In this document: positions 35,613-45,002 of the stretch, piece after piece | How the letters are laid out: each line of letters begins with the position of its first letter | Position numbering within the stretch: position 1 is the stretch's first letter | From: Bradyrhizobium sp. 132 | GTDB lineage: Bacteria > Pseudomonadota > Alphaproteobacteria > Rhizobiales > Xanthobacteraceae | Direction: 5' to 3' | NCBI RefSeq assembly: GCF_023074185.1 | Contig: NZ_JADPKY010000096.1 | Coordinates: forward strand, 1 to 53,834 | Length of the DNA stretch: 53,834 bases | Position numbers and translations under genes: made by a program | The notes under the pieces: generated by a model | The model's input: only the letters and a program-made list of their open reading frames with translations | Databases searched by the model: none | Told to the model about the DNA's origin: nothing

Positions 35613-36820
35613 CGGAAAATCCTTCAGGAGGCTCGCGCAGGCGGCGATGATCCGGTCGCAGGCGCGCGTGAGGTCCTGGAGCGAGGAAGCATAGGAGATG
35701 CGGATATAGGGCGAAGCCATGAAGCCGCTGCCAGGCACGACAGCCACGGCGAAAGCGTCGAGCAGATCACGGCAAAATCACTGTCGGTCTCGATCATCTT
35801 GCCGTCGGGCGTGCGCTTGCCAATGACCCCCGCGCAGGAGGGGAAAACATAAAAGGCACCGTCCGGCACACGGCAAGCAAGCCCCTTGGCCTGGTTCAGC
35901 TTGGCGACGACAAGGTCGCGGCGCTCCAAAAACGCGCGCACGAACTCTTTGATATGGTCCCGCCTCCCTGACAGCGCCTCGAGCGCGGCATGTTGAGAAA
36001 TCGAGCTGGTGTGCGAAGAGGTCTGGCCCTGGATGAGGTTCATGGCCTTGATTAGCGCCAGAGGTCCGGCACTATACCCGACGCGCCAACCGGTCATCGC
36101 GTCAGCTTTGGACACGCCGTTGACTGTTAAGGTGCGCTCAAAGAGATCCGGCGCGACTGCGGCCATTGTTGCGAAGTCGGCGTGATAGGTGAGCTTTTCA
36201 TAGATGTCGTCGGATAGCACATGCACATGGGTACGCTCGTGCAACACCGCAGCGAGCGCGAGCAAATCACCTCGGCTGTAGGCTGCGCCGGTCGGATTGC
36301 ATGGCGAATTCAACATCAACCATTTGGTGCGCGGCGTGATCGCCTTCTCCAATGCTTGGGGGCGAAGCTTAAAGCCATCGAGTTCACTGCAGGCGACGAG
36401 CACCGGTTTGCCGCCGGCCAGCGCCACCATGTCGGGATAAGAGACCCAGCATGGCGTTGGGATCACAACCTCGTCGCCCGGATCGAGGCTGGCAAATAGC
36501 GCGTTGAACACGACCTGCTTGGCGCCGCAGCCCACCGAGATCTGGTCAATACCGTAATCGAGGCCACGATCGCGACGGAGCATCTCGCCGATCGCCGCCC
36601 GCAGTGGCTTGATTCCGGCGACCGCCGTGTATCTCGTCTGCCCGTCGCGGATGGCTCGGATGCCCGCTTCACAGATAGCGGACGGCGTGTCGAAATCCGG
36701 CTCACCCTGGCTGAGCGTAATCACATCGGCGCCCTGATCGCGCAGCTCGGCGGCGCGAGCCGTCATGACCTTGGTTTGAGAGGGACGCACGAGCTTGAGC
36801 CGTTCTGAAACGAGATACAA
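35613..36820 (-). pseudogene. palB: Aspartate-type aminotransferase (phosphonoalanine transaminase), one-base deletion
   Basis: This is a fold-type I class I/II aminotransferase with the PLP lysine in VSKADAMTGWRVGY, NSPCNPTGAAYS and LSDDIYEKLTYH. It starts TTG with GAAGGA upstream. At about 35772 the frame breaks after DSDFAV: adding one base restores DLLDAFAVAVVPGS and then SPYIRISYASSLQDL, the usual C-terminus, which now lies in the hydrolase frame. Only the last ~60 residues are affected. Without the deletion there would be no stop before the hydrolase, so an aminotransferase-hydrolase fusion of about 690 residues would result. The pair fits degradation of phosphonoalanine: transamination to phosphonopyruvate, then C-P cleavage. 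A sequencing error cannot be excluded. Confidence 0.82.
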
Positions 36821-37206
36821 GACACAATATCCTTCGCGTTCGAATAAGCGGTTTCGTGGGGATCTATCCGAACGCGAGCGATCAAACTAACCGGGTGATC
36901 GCGGCTTTGGATAAAATCATCGAAGATTGCGATAACTGTATCGCTTCTTCAGTGCGGCGCTGTTCGGCGTTCGCAGTGCGTTGCGTCTCAGCTCTCCCTC
37001 TTCATCAGCCTGCGCCAGGAGTGCCAACCATCGCATCTTCGCAAGCTTACATCGACTTATTCGATTAATGTCATCCTGCCGTAGCAGTTCAGGTTTTTAA
37101 CGTCGCACACAATCGCGGATATGCCTGATGACACAAGCGCCCAATTTCGGTGGTCCGCCAAGGTCAGTGCCCGATCTGAGAATTCGCGGGCGTGGCATTC
37201 GTATGA
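36821..37206. other. Intergenic region upstream of the aminotransferase
   Basis: About 385 bp between the minus-strand aminotransferase and the plus-strand ABC binding-protein remnant. It should contain the promoter of the catabolic pair and the LysR binding site. I see no gene and no long palindrome. Confidence 0.4.
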
Positions 37207-37965
37207 ATGGAAGTGGAACCGGAGACGGTGATGACCCATATCGATCTGACGCGACGGCAAGCCATCGCAGGCGCCGTTGCCGCAAGCGTGTTGGCCAGCA
37301 CAGGCGCTGCGGAGGGTGAGCCGAAGACATTGCCGCGTCGCCGCCTCAAGGTCGGCATGTCCGGATTTCCGCGATCCTTCGATCCGGTCATTGCGACCGA
37401 TACTGCCATTCGCCGGACCATGCCGCAGCTTTCGAAACGCTGATCACCTTCGACCATGCCCCATATGGCGCTACGGCCCGGCTTGGCCGAGCGTTGGGAG
37501 CGGATCAATGCGCACTCATTGCGGCTGTTCCTGCGCAAGGGAGTGGCTTTCCATGACGGAACGTCTTTGACGGCCGAAGATGTCGCCTTTAGTCTTGGTC
37601 CTGACCACCTGCTCGGACCTGGACGCAGCGGAATGTCCCAGGCGCTTCAGTCGCTTGTTCGGCTCGAGAAATTCGAAATGGTTGATCCTTTTACCGTCTT
37701 CGTGCATGCCAAGGGCGGCGACGCGCTCCTCGAGCAGCGTCTGGCTGTTTGGGGATCGGAGATCGTCAGTCAGCGCGCCTTCGTGGCGGCGGGCTCGTGG
37801 GAGCAGTGGACCACAGCCCCTGTTGGAAGCGGTCCTTACAAGCTCGTCGACCACAAGCTCGATATTCGCTGGCTGCCCACGATTCGTATTGGGGCGGTCG
37901 CTCCCCCGTTCGATGGCATCGAATAGCGCATCATTCCCAAGCTTTCCGCGCGCGTGAACGGCCTG
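37207..37965 (+). pseudogene. ABC transporter substrate-binding protein (family 5), truncated and frameshifted
   Basis: The N-terminus carries a twin-arginine-like leader (DLTRRQAIAGAVAASVLAST) followed by RRRLKVGMSGFPRSFDPVIA. After a frameshift near 37425 it resumes ARLGRALGADQ- and then LAERWERINAHSLRLFLRKG, HDGTSLTAEDVAFSL and APVGSGPYKLVDHKLD, all typical of peptide/opine-type solute-binding proteins. There is a stop at 37924-37926, and sequence leaves the family after SARVNGLLAS at about 37965. Only the N-terminal half remains. It may have brought phosphonoalanine or a peptide to the catabolic enzymes next door. Confidence 0.8.
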
Positions 37966-38325
37966 CTCGCCAGCGAGCGGACCCGGAAAGAGACGGTCTA
38001 TCTGACACCTGACGCGATCCTGGTTACTGCCGGCAAGATTGTTGCCGGGTTCGGCTACGAAGACATTGAATTCTTGTTTCGAAGTGCTCGCTTTATCAAG
38101 GAAGAGACGCCGCCCGCCGACGCGACTGTCGTAGACCAGACTTGGCGCTAGGTGAATCGTAAGGGCGGCCCGGACCGGCGCTTCAACAACAACCGGGAGC
38201 TACCGATCGGCCTATATGGTGAAATCGATCTTCGCGCGTCCAACGGAGTGAACCAGCGGATCCAGTGTTCGCGCTTGAAGCAGGCCGAGAGATTTGTCGC
38301 ATCCCTCACTGCAATGTCTGCTTGA
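37966..38325 (+). pseudogene. Unidentified gene fragment fused to the binding-protein remnant
   Basis: The frame continues from the binding protein into unrelated sequence (ETVYLTPDAILVTAGKIV, a stop at 38149-38151, then NRKGGPDRRFNNNRELPI and NQRIQCSRLKQAERFV). It looks like the C-terminal part of another bacterial protein with one in-frame stop. I recognise the KGGPDRRFNNNR motif from hypothetical proteins but cannot name a function. Confidence 0.5.
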
Positions 38326-38493
38326 GAATGCGATCGCGATAAGCGCCTCGCAGGGCGCTCCGATGCGCGCCGCTGATCGTGCGTCGGACAGGAAACGCCT
38401 CAGGCCGGGAGATTTGCTGAGTCGATGCTTCTCGCGCAAGCCACAAGCTAATTCAGAAACGCCAAAGCTTTGCAGATTCCTCAGGGCTGCCGA

Positions 38494-38693
38494 TCAGCCG
38501 ATGCGCAGATTTTCGGCGCTCATCTTGCCCGAACGACCAGCCATCAGCTCGTAGCTGACCCGAACGCCTTCCGCGAGATTGGTGTAGCCGGCCTTCTCGA
38601 CCGCGCTGATGTGAACGAAGATGCCAGCTCCCCGGTCTTCTGGCTGGTGAAGCCGTATCTCTTGGCCGCGTTGAACCACTTCACAGTCCCCAA
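38494..38693 (-). pseudogene. Cold-shock protein (CspA family) with a frameshift
   Basis: The minus strand reads GTVKWFNAAKRYGFTSQKTG and, in a different frame, AGIFVHISAVEKAGYTNLAE to MSAENLRIG. Both are the characteristic RNA-binding motifs of a ~68-residue cold-shock protein (WFN and FVHIS). A shift near 38640 and lack of a clear ATG make it a pseudogene. Confidence 0.8.
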
Positions 38694-38797
38694 TGCGATT
38701 GCATTATTTCCAAACTGAAGTTCCGCGATCTAATCGAAGAACTGCCTGACCATAAGGACGTCCGCGCAACCCCTCGCGTTGAGCGCCCGTCACGCGT

Positions 38798-39190
38798 CTA
38801 CAACCGTTTACGCCCAGGACGGTTTCTGCGGGCGATCGGTCGTGGCGGCGCAGCCGGCAATGGCGGTCGCTCATCGCCAGCTGGCTCATCGGCCTGTGCC
38901 TCGGGCTGGCCTTGTGCCACACCTCGATCGAGCTTCTCAAGGGCCTCAAGGACCTTCCATCCCTCCTCAGTGATGGTCCAGTATCCCACCTCGCGGTCGA
39001 TGAGCTTTTGTCCAAAGATATCGAGGTTCGGCTCGCGGCTCGCGATGCGCTTCATGCGCGCTGCCCACTCGGGTCCGCTGGTGTAAAAGATGGCCAAGTG
39101 CTGTTTGACGACTTCAAGAGCGGCTCGGCCGCCCGGCTGACCGGCAAGTATCTTCAGTATGGATAGCTGAAAGCTCACATGCGCACGCAA
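38798..39190 (-). CDS. Conserved hypothetical protein with winged-helix look
   Basis: This 130-residue protein begins MRAHVSFQLSILKILAGQPG. Residues 1-90 look like a small winged-helix domain (helices HVSFQLSILKILAG and EVVKQHLAIFYTSG, wing REVGYWTITEEGWKVLEALE), similar to N-terminal domains of Mrr-like proteins. The tail is Pro/Arg-rich and disordered. It stands alone next to the broken cold-shock gene. DNA binding is plausible; the function is unknown. Confidence 0.6.
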   Translation of the reverse strand: MRAHVSFQLSILKILAGQPGGRAALEVVKQHLAIFYTSGPEWAARMKRIASREPNLDIFGQKLIDREVGYWTITEEGWKVLEALEKLDRGVAQGQPEAQADEPAGDERPPLPAAPPRPIARRNRPGRKRL

Positions 39191-40142
39191 AGATTCAAGG
39201 AACTCCCGACGATACCGGCACTAGCCACGGCCGGGTAGCGTACATCAGCGCTTTCAAACGAAAACCTTGCCGGATAAGGCTAACGAGGCAGCACAGTACC
39301 GCACTCATATGCAGCCTTTCCTGGACAATCCCGTGCAAGGCCCAGGAAGGGGAAGTCACGATCGACGTCTATGGCTTCCTAACTTGTGCCACCAATGTCG
39401 AGAGCACGTCATTTTCCAAGGTGCCAAGCCTGGGATCGAGGCCACGCAGCTCATCAATGTGATTGCATATCGATGTCTGTGATCCAGTCGAGCAAACGAG
39501 TCAATCCCGCTAGGTCCTCCTAACGGATGAAACCACGCTCGTCATGTGGTCGCATCGCCGCCCTCTCGCCGGTGAGCAGGCGATGCCGGTTGTCATACTT
39601 GCGACGTGCTGTCGATCTCCCGACAAGTCCGCTTGCAGAAGAGCGAGCATCTATTCAATTCGCCGCAGTTGGCATGGGCTTCGAAGAGTGAGATGGGCGG
39701 CGTTGAAGCGCGAGATCCCATCGATTGCTCAGGAGTGCAGGGATGGCTTGCGGGATGATAACTCTTCAGTTCGTGGCATGGATCGGGTCCGACTTCGGGC
39801 CTCCAATCTTTGGCATCAACGCAGTGGCCTGCGCATGAATCGCCTCTATGATCGACCTGGCTCCATCCCGATGCGCGCCGTTTCCATTGCACGATTGCGG
39901 TGATTGGCCAATTCTGGCGCGGCATTTGCAACCTCTCCTTGGCGCTTATTGCATGCGAAAATGGGCGCCGCGTTGGTCGAAGCCCAGCGGCCAAGCCGTG
40001 GTCCGTTTTTGCGTCTAAACGTGCGGTCGCACGAGGCTGCCCGCGAGCAGCATCGCAGGCTGACCGCGAATTCACGTCAGAACGTAATACTCCGTGACAG
40101 AAGCGGTATTTCGTTCGCCGACGCAAACGGCGGCCTGATGAT
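39191..40142. other. Long region without a recognised gene
   Basis: About 950 bp upstream of the MATE exporter gene. Frames on both strands are short, overlap each other and show no family motif (a minus-strand frame 39593-40315 overlaps the exporter start). It probably consists of decayed DNA plus the exporter promoter. Confidence 0.4.
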
Positions 40143-41555
40143 ATGGACAAGATAGCCAAGACAAAGCCGGCATTAATCTCGCGACCAGAAGGGACGAGAC
40201 GGGCGGCTATCCGTCGCTTCTCTATCGAGCTCGGCGAAACCGCGAAGCTCGCGTTGCCAATGGTGCTGACGCAGGTTGCGCAGGTTGCGATGATGACGAC
40301 TGATCTTGCCTTCATCGGGCGTATCAGCGCTGAGGCGCTCGCCGCGGCAGCGCTGGCAGGCCGGCTCTATCTCATTAGCGTCACATTCGGCGTGGGACTA
40401 CTAAGTGCCATCGCGCCTTTGGCGGCGCGGGCGTTTGGGGAAAATAATCTAGGCGCGGTACAGCGCTCGCTGCGCATGGGCCTATGGCTGGCCCAGATCC
40501 TGTCATTCCCGATCATTGCTGTGGCGCTGCGAGCAGAGCAAATACTGCTTGCCTTGGGGCAGACCCCAGATGTGGCGCAGCTCGCCCAGCAATACCTCTT
40601 CGGATTAGCCCTCGGCACGGCTCCGGCACTGGCGTTTTTGGCTATCCGTAATTTCATGGGTGGGGTCAATCGGCCACAGCCAGTCTTCTGGATTACGCTA
40701 TCCGCCATCCCCCTCAATGCGTTGTTGGTCTATATTCTGGCCTATGGGAAGCTTGGGCTGCCCCGGTTGGAGCTGTTCGGGGCAGGTCTTGCGACCACGC
40801 TGGTCAACTGCGGCATGTTTTTGGCGGGCTTGTGGTTCGCTGCACTGCGCCGGCCGTTCCGTGAGTACCATGTGCTTGCGGATCTCTGGCGTTTCGATTG
40901 GCGCGCAATGCGGCAGCTCATCGCATTTGGGACGCCGATCTCCATCGCTTCATCGATCGAGTCGGGACTATTTGTAGCCACGTCGCTCGTTGCGGGCTCG
41001 ATCAGCAACAGCGCACTGGCCGCTCACCAGATTGTTGTTCAGGTTTCCTCGACCCTGTTTATGATTTATCTCGGCATTGGGACGGCCGCTGCCATGCGCG
41101 TTGGCCATGCCGCCGGCCGCGACGACCGTGCAGGCGTCAAGCGGGCGAATCTGGCGGCGATGTTGCTCGGTATGGTCATAGCTACAACGCTAACGCTTAC
41201 GTTGATCACCGTGCGTTTTGAGATCGTGGAGCTGTTTCTGGGCAGAGCGGCTCGCGATTCGGAGGCAACGATCAGCCTCGCTGCAACGCTCCTCATCGTC
41301 GGCGCAACCCTCTTTATCACTGACGCCGCCCAGTGCATTACGGCAGGCGGCCTGCGCGGGCTGAAGGACACGCGGGTGCCGCTGCTGTTTGCGACTATTG
41401 CTTGGTGGCCGATCGGCTTTTCCCTCAGCTATTGGCTCAGTCTGAAGATCGGTTTGGGCGCCGTCGGTATATGGATTGGCTTGTCGACCGGATTCACAAT
41501 CTATGCGGCGATCCTCGTGCTGCGGTTCCGCCACTTAGCAAATCGCCCTCTCTGA
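40143..41555 (+). CDS. MATE-family multidrug/metabolite exporter
   Basis: This 470-residue inner-membrane protein of the NorM/DinF type has about twelve hydrophobic helices. Marks are the first-helix ALPMVLTQVAQVAMMTTDLAF and the second-half SIASSIESGLFVATSLVAGS repeat, with FGTP at the start of the second half (AFGTPISIA). MATE proteins export cationic drugs or small metabolites in exchange for H+ or Na+. No operon partner is adjacent. The exporter could release the product of the amino-acid cluster or protect the cell from plant compounds, but nothing in the sequence ties it to either. Confidence 0.92.
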   Translation: MDKIAKTKPALISRPEGTRRAAIRRFSIELGETAKLALPMVLTQVAQVAMMTTDLAFIGRISAEALAAAALAGRLYLISVTFGVGLLSAIAPLAARAFGENNLGAVQRSLRMGLWLAQILSFPIIAVALRAEQILLALGQTPDVAQLAQQYLFGLALGTAPALAFLAIRNFMGGVNRPQPVFWITLSAIPLNALLVYILAYGKLGLPRLELFGAGLATTLVNCGMFLAGLWFAALRRPFREYHVLADLWRFDWRAMRQLIAFGTPISIASSIESGLFVATSLVAGSISNSALAAHQIVVQVSSTLFMIYLGIGTAAAMRVGHAAGRDDRAGVKRANLAAMLLGMVIATTLTLTLITVRFEIVELFLGRAARDSEATISLAATLLIVGATLFITDAAQCITAGGLRGLKDTRVPLLFATIAWWPIGFSLSYWLSLKIGLGAVGIWIGLSTGFTIYAAILVLRFRHLANRPL

Positions 41556-41766
41556 TGCGCGCGCATCACTGATGCCCGCGGCGACGATATGCCGGGGTGC
41601 TTGCCCGTGCGGTTGTGAACCGGGGCGAAGGCTCGGACTGAAAATTGAAGGTTTCGCGTCACGGCGCGACTGCAGGGATAACAATAAGACATGGTAACTT
41701 GACTAGCATCATATTTTCGATCATTTCATTTCAAAAAACGATAGCCAAAGTGGTTAGCTCGTTTGA

Positions 41767-42225
41767 GTGCGAGTAGGAATCCTCAAGGCGTCCCTGGCGA
41801 TTTGCAGGCTTTCCAACATGTCACTTCTGCCAGAATGGCTCAACGGATCCCTCCCTTCGAGAGCAACGCCGGCAAATCGAGCAGCCCAGCGGCGCGCACC
41901 CGGCGTCGATACGATCACGCTTAGTCAGGGCATATCAATTTTCGAGACGCCGACCGGTGTCTGCGAGCGCCACAGCTGTGAAATGCCAAGCACACGAGAT
42001 GCATCGCATTCGCAGGAAGCAAGCCGCCAGGCGAAACGATCCGCCGGCAGCATCAGTCACGCTTCCTGGCTCAATCGCGACGTCGACCAGATCACGATCG
42101 GCTAGGGCTGCCGAGCAGCTTCTCCTGGACGCGGCATTTGCTACGCTTGCTTGCGGGGCCGTGCTATCGACGGCTTGCTGGACATCCTACCTGACGTCCT
42201 CGCCGGAATTGGGCGATCCTCGGGG
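41767..42225 (+). pseudogene. Remnant of a second PalB-like aminotransferase
   Basis: The plus strand reads AAQRRAPGVDTITLSQG, FETPTGVCE, RDVDQITIG, a stop, and in another frame EQLLLDAAFATLACGAVLST and CWTSYLTS. These match, in order, the first ~130 residues of the aminotransferase at 35.6-36.8 kb (ADVITLSQGEPDFDTP, VDQISVGCGAKQVV, PCWVSYPDM). Frameshifts, a stop and loss of the remaining two-thirds show it is a relic. It is followed by the second phosphodiesterase copy. Confidence 0.72.
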
Positions 42226-42557
42226 CCTGTGATGATTTCGGTGTCTTCACGCTGTGCCCGCAGAGGTGCATCAGGCGATCATGATCAGACCAAACCACTG
42301 ACGCCGCAGCCTCCAGTTTTAGACAAGCCGGGCCGATCTACAGCTGAGGAGAGCTGCTGGCGCTCGCACGCCGCTAATCCCGGCTCGGGAGCGGCCGTCG
42401 CGCTGGCCGGGCTTTGGTCAGCATGGCTGGGAGCGCCATACCCGCATTGCGCTCGTGCTAGCGATCAGCCTCGGCTCCAAGTCGATGGCGCTGGGCTGCG
42501 CCAGCCCGGTCCTGGTCGCTCCCAGTCCGCTACGTTCCAGTTAGACGAAAGTTTTAC
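42226..42557. other. Gap between two pseudogenes
   Basis: About 330 bp. No gene is seen. The DNA is probably decayed sequence between the aminotransferase relic and the second phosphodiesterase copy. Confidence 0.4.
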
Positions 42558-43187
42558 ATGTTCGACCGACCGATCCGGAATCGGGTTCTCATCGTGCTGT
42601 TCGATGGGCTTCGACCCGATCTCGTCAAACCATCATTGACGCCGAAACTGGTCAGGCTCCAGCGCCGCGGTGCTGTGCTGGCCAGGCAGCGCACCGTCTC
42701 GCCCAGCGAAACACGAATAGCGCTCACGAGCCTCGTCACTGGCGCGACGCCGGATCGCCACGGCATCATTGAGATCAATATCTCGACAGGCAGTCGCCCA
42801 TACCGCGCTCTGTCGACACGAGCGATGCGCGCCTGATCGAGCACCTTGATGCCGCGAGCAAGGGCCATCTAGTCGGTGTGCCATCACTTGGTGAGATCCT
42901 CGCGGCGAACGGCAGAACCTTCTCAGTCCTCGCTTCCAACTCGGCGGGGGCAAGGCGCCTGCTGAACCATAAAGCTCGAAAGCTCGGACAAGTGACGCTC
43001 TCCGGCCACTTCCCTTGCATCGCGACCTCCGCCGAGATGCTCAGACGAGTGGAGACCCTGCTGGCGCCGACGCCTGCGGCGTCCCCCGCCGGCAACCCAG
43101 ATCTTGCCTCTCAAGCCTTCCTGACTTCAGCGTTCCTCGACGTAATCTGGCTTCAAATTCGGCCCGACGTCGCAATCCTCTCCTTCC
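42558..43187 (+). pseudogene. Phosphodiesterase copy 2, 5' part
   Basis: This is a homologue of the gene at 26.4 kb, starting MFDRPIRNRVLIVLFDGLRP. It keeps the first metal-ligand Asp that copy 1 has lost, and the nucleophile region SPSETRIALTSLVTGATPDR. A deletion/frameshift near 42780-42835 (after HGIIEI) moves the reading to KGHLVGVPSLGEILAANGRT. Family sequence stops at about 43187 after PDVAILSF, where the following segment is inverted. Confidence 0.85.
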
Positions 43188-43958
43188 GCTGCTGGTCTCG
43201 CATATCTTTTCAACCGTACGAGGTACGTCCTGTCCATCATCGATAAAGATCTCTGCGAGCGCACGACCGGTCATCGTTGCCCGTCGCGAAAGGCCCAGAA
43301 GACCGAGCACTGTCGGCGCAATGTCGCAAATGCCTGAGGGAATTTGCGAGACGAAGTCATTTTTCGATCAGCGGTCCCGCCAAAATCCCGACCGACGACA
43401 TCTCGTTGGCATGCCACCCGCCGTGCACTCCGAAGCCGACCGCCCCATCCGCACTCCAGGTGCGGCCCATAAGGCCAAATGGATCGAGACCATCCGACCG
43501 GAACGAGAACAGAATGTCCGCCGATCGGGCATGGTCGGCGAACACCAAATGGCGGGCAAAGCTGCCCGCCGCAATGCCATAGGCCGCGCCACCGGCGGTA
43601 AACACCAGACCACACCAGGGCCGCTCGATCATCGATCCTACTGTGCGGCGGATAACGGCGTCCGATGGCTCGGCGATGTAAATTGCTCCGACTTGGCCAG
43701 GTATGACGTGGCATCGATCCCGGCCGCCGGTGCCGGGCCGCAGCGCAGCCCGGCAGCCTCGAGCGTCTCAAATAGATCGGCCCGCGCATGCACCGTCACA
43801 TGTCCATGACCGGAGGCGGTGATCAGGTGCACGCCAAGGGAGACGCCCTCAGCCTCCCACCCATCGAGCACGCGGCGCAACTGCCGATCGACAAAGCTGA
43901 TCGCTGCCATCGTCTTTGGCGCGCCAGTCCCACAATCGTGCGAGGAAATATCGGGCTC
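43188..43958 (-). pseudogene. Phosphodiesterase copy 2, internal segment in inverted orientation
   Basis: On the minus strand, from right to left, one reads EPDISSHDCGTGAPKTMAAI, HLITASGHGHVTVHARADLF, ERPWCGLVFTAGG, ILFSFRSDGLDPFGL, GVHGGWHANEMSSVGILAGP and LLGLSRRATMTGRALAEIF. This is exactly the stretch that should follow PDVAILSF in copy 1. Both junctions are abrupt, so about 770 bp flipped in place. Within it are at least two frameshifts. Confidence 0.85.
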
Positions 43959-44051
43959 CCGGGTGCATACCGGCAGCACCTTCGTCGTGTGCAGGTCGGT
44001 GAGGCAGTCTATGTTGATTTTGCTGGCGTCGTGGGGCGTCCCAACACCTGA
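43959..44051 (+). pseudogene. Phosphodiesterase copy 2, C-terminal tail
   Basis: The plus strand resumes with TFVVCRSVRQS in one frame and, in the right frame, LRRVQVGEAVYVDFAGVVG. This matches the last 20 residues of copy 1 (RRVQVGATIYVDSADAS). It confirms that the tail stayed in the original orientation when the segment before it inverted. Confidence 0.8.
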
Positions 44052-44235
44052 CGTAACTCAAGCTCGATCTGCGTCCCGCAAGGGCCGGTCTGCTGTCATC
44101 GATGGTGAAATTCGTCGAAAAATTCGATGGAGCGCCAAATTTAAGCGCTGGCTTGAGAGTCATTGCACAAATTCAAACCTCCATGTTTGCTACCACATAC
44201 GAACAAATGCACCCATCTCCGTCGGGGACCAATTT

Positions 44236-44394
44236 ATGTCGAAAGTTTCACCATTTCATTCAACGAAACCTGGTGCGCGAAGCGTCTATCACGACAACGA
44301 CAAGTGTACCGAGGGCAATAACATCGAACGGCAGAATCTCGCCTCGGGCACCGGAGGGCGGCCGCGCTGCGAACATTGCGGCCGCCTAGCCTAG
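44236..44394 (+). CDS. 52-residue conserved small protein with a CxxC motif
   Basis: It begins MSKVSPFHSTKPGARSVYHD and ends RPRCEHCGRLA. One conserved-looking block is CTEGNNIE, the other CEHC. A GGGG stretch precedes the ATG at 44236. Very similar small proteins occur in rhizobia and Burkholderia as far as I recall. The two Cys groups could bind zinc. A strong hairpin follows the stop, supporting a real gene. Function unknown. Confidence 0.65.
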   Translation: MSKVSPFHSTKPGARSVYHDNDKCTEGNNIERQNLASGTGGRPRCEHCGRLA

Positions 44395-44404
44395 TTCGCA
44401 GCTG

Positions 44405-44434
44405 CCGTGGCGGGTAAAACGAGCCCCGCCACGG
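44405..44434 (+). terminator. Strong hairpin downstream of the 52-residue gene
   Basis: Ten perfect base pairs (CCGTGGCGGG with CCCGCCACGG) around a ten-base loop, beginning 11 bases after the stop codon. No T-run follows, so it may act as a weak intrinsic terminator or a stabilising 3' hairpin. Confidence 0.6.
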
Positions 44435-44801
44435 GTCTGGGGCAGGAAAATATGTCAAGCTTGAGGGCAGCGTTGCTTCGTTCGCGTCGGCTTGGCCTCC
44501 GCGGTGTGCTCGCGGACGCAGTTCAAGTCAAGCTCCGGCCGAGGTGGTCGATCGGTCGGCTTGATTGATTTTCAGGCAGCGCTTTCAAGTCGGCTTCATT
44601 GTGCCAGATGGGTGGCTCAGTTCTAATCTCAATTCATTTGGCGAAGCGTTCTGGGCGGCTTTGCAGGGCTAGTAACGTAAGCGATTAGTGGCGCATTGTG
44701 CACAACCACTAGGACCACGTCCGGAATCGCTGTTTGTCGAGACGTCTCGCGATTGACGCTGCCGCACAGAAGCAGGTGGCCAGCCCAGGAATAGCAACCA
44801 T
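44435..44801. other. Intergenic region upstream of the SMC-like pair
   Basis: About 370 bp without a supported gene. It should hold the promoter of the two-gene unit that follows. Confidence 0.4.
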
Positions 44802-45002
44802 ATGGCCGCTGACGATCTTCCCTTTTCATCTACGGTCTCATCCGTTGTCGATGCCTTCTTGAAAAAGCTCGAGGACCAGAAAACCCTTTCGCGGGCGTCT
44901 TTGTCGGCGCTGCGAAAGGCACTGGCGGATCATCAATTGGACGCCGAGAGCCTACGGGCGGCCATTTTCAATGCTGCTGAGCCGAGCAATGATCCAGATT
45001 GA
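44802..45002 (+). CDS. Small protein coupled to SMC-like ATPase
   Basis: This 66-residue acidic, mostly helical protein (SVVDAFLKKLEDQKTLSRAS, then LSALRKALADHQLDAESLRA) has no metal-binding or membrane motif. It overlaps the start of the ATPase gene by 14 bases (or 32 if the earlier ATG is used), a sign of translational coupling and probably of a physical partnership. A small helical subunit beside a Rad50-like ATPase recalls multi-component defence or DNA-repair systems, but I do not recognise a named family. Confidence 0.72.
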   Translation: MAADDLPFSSTVSSVVDAFLKKLEDQKTLSRASLSALRKALADHQLDAESLRAAIFNAAEPSNDPD

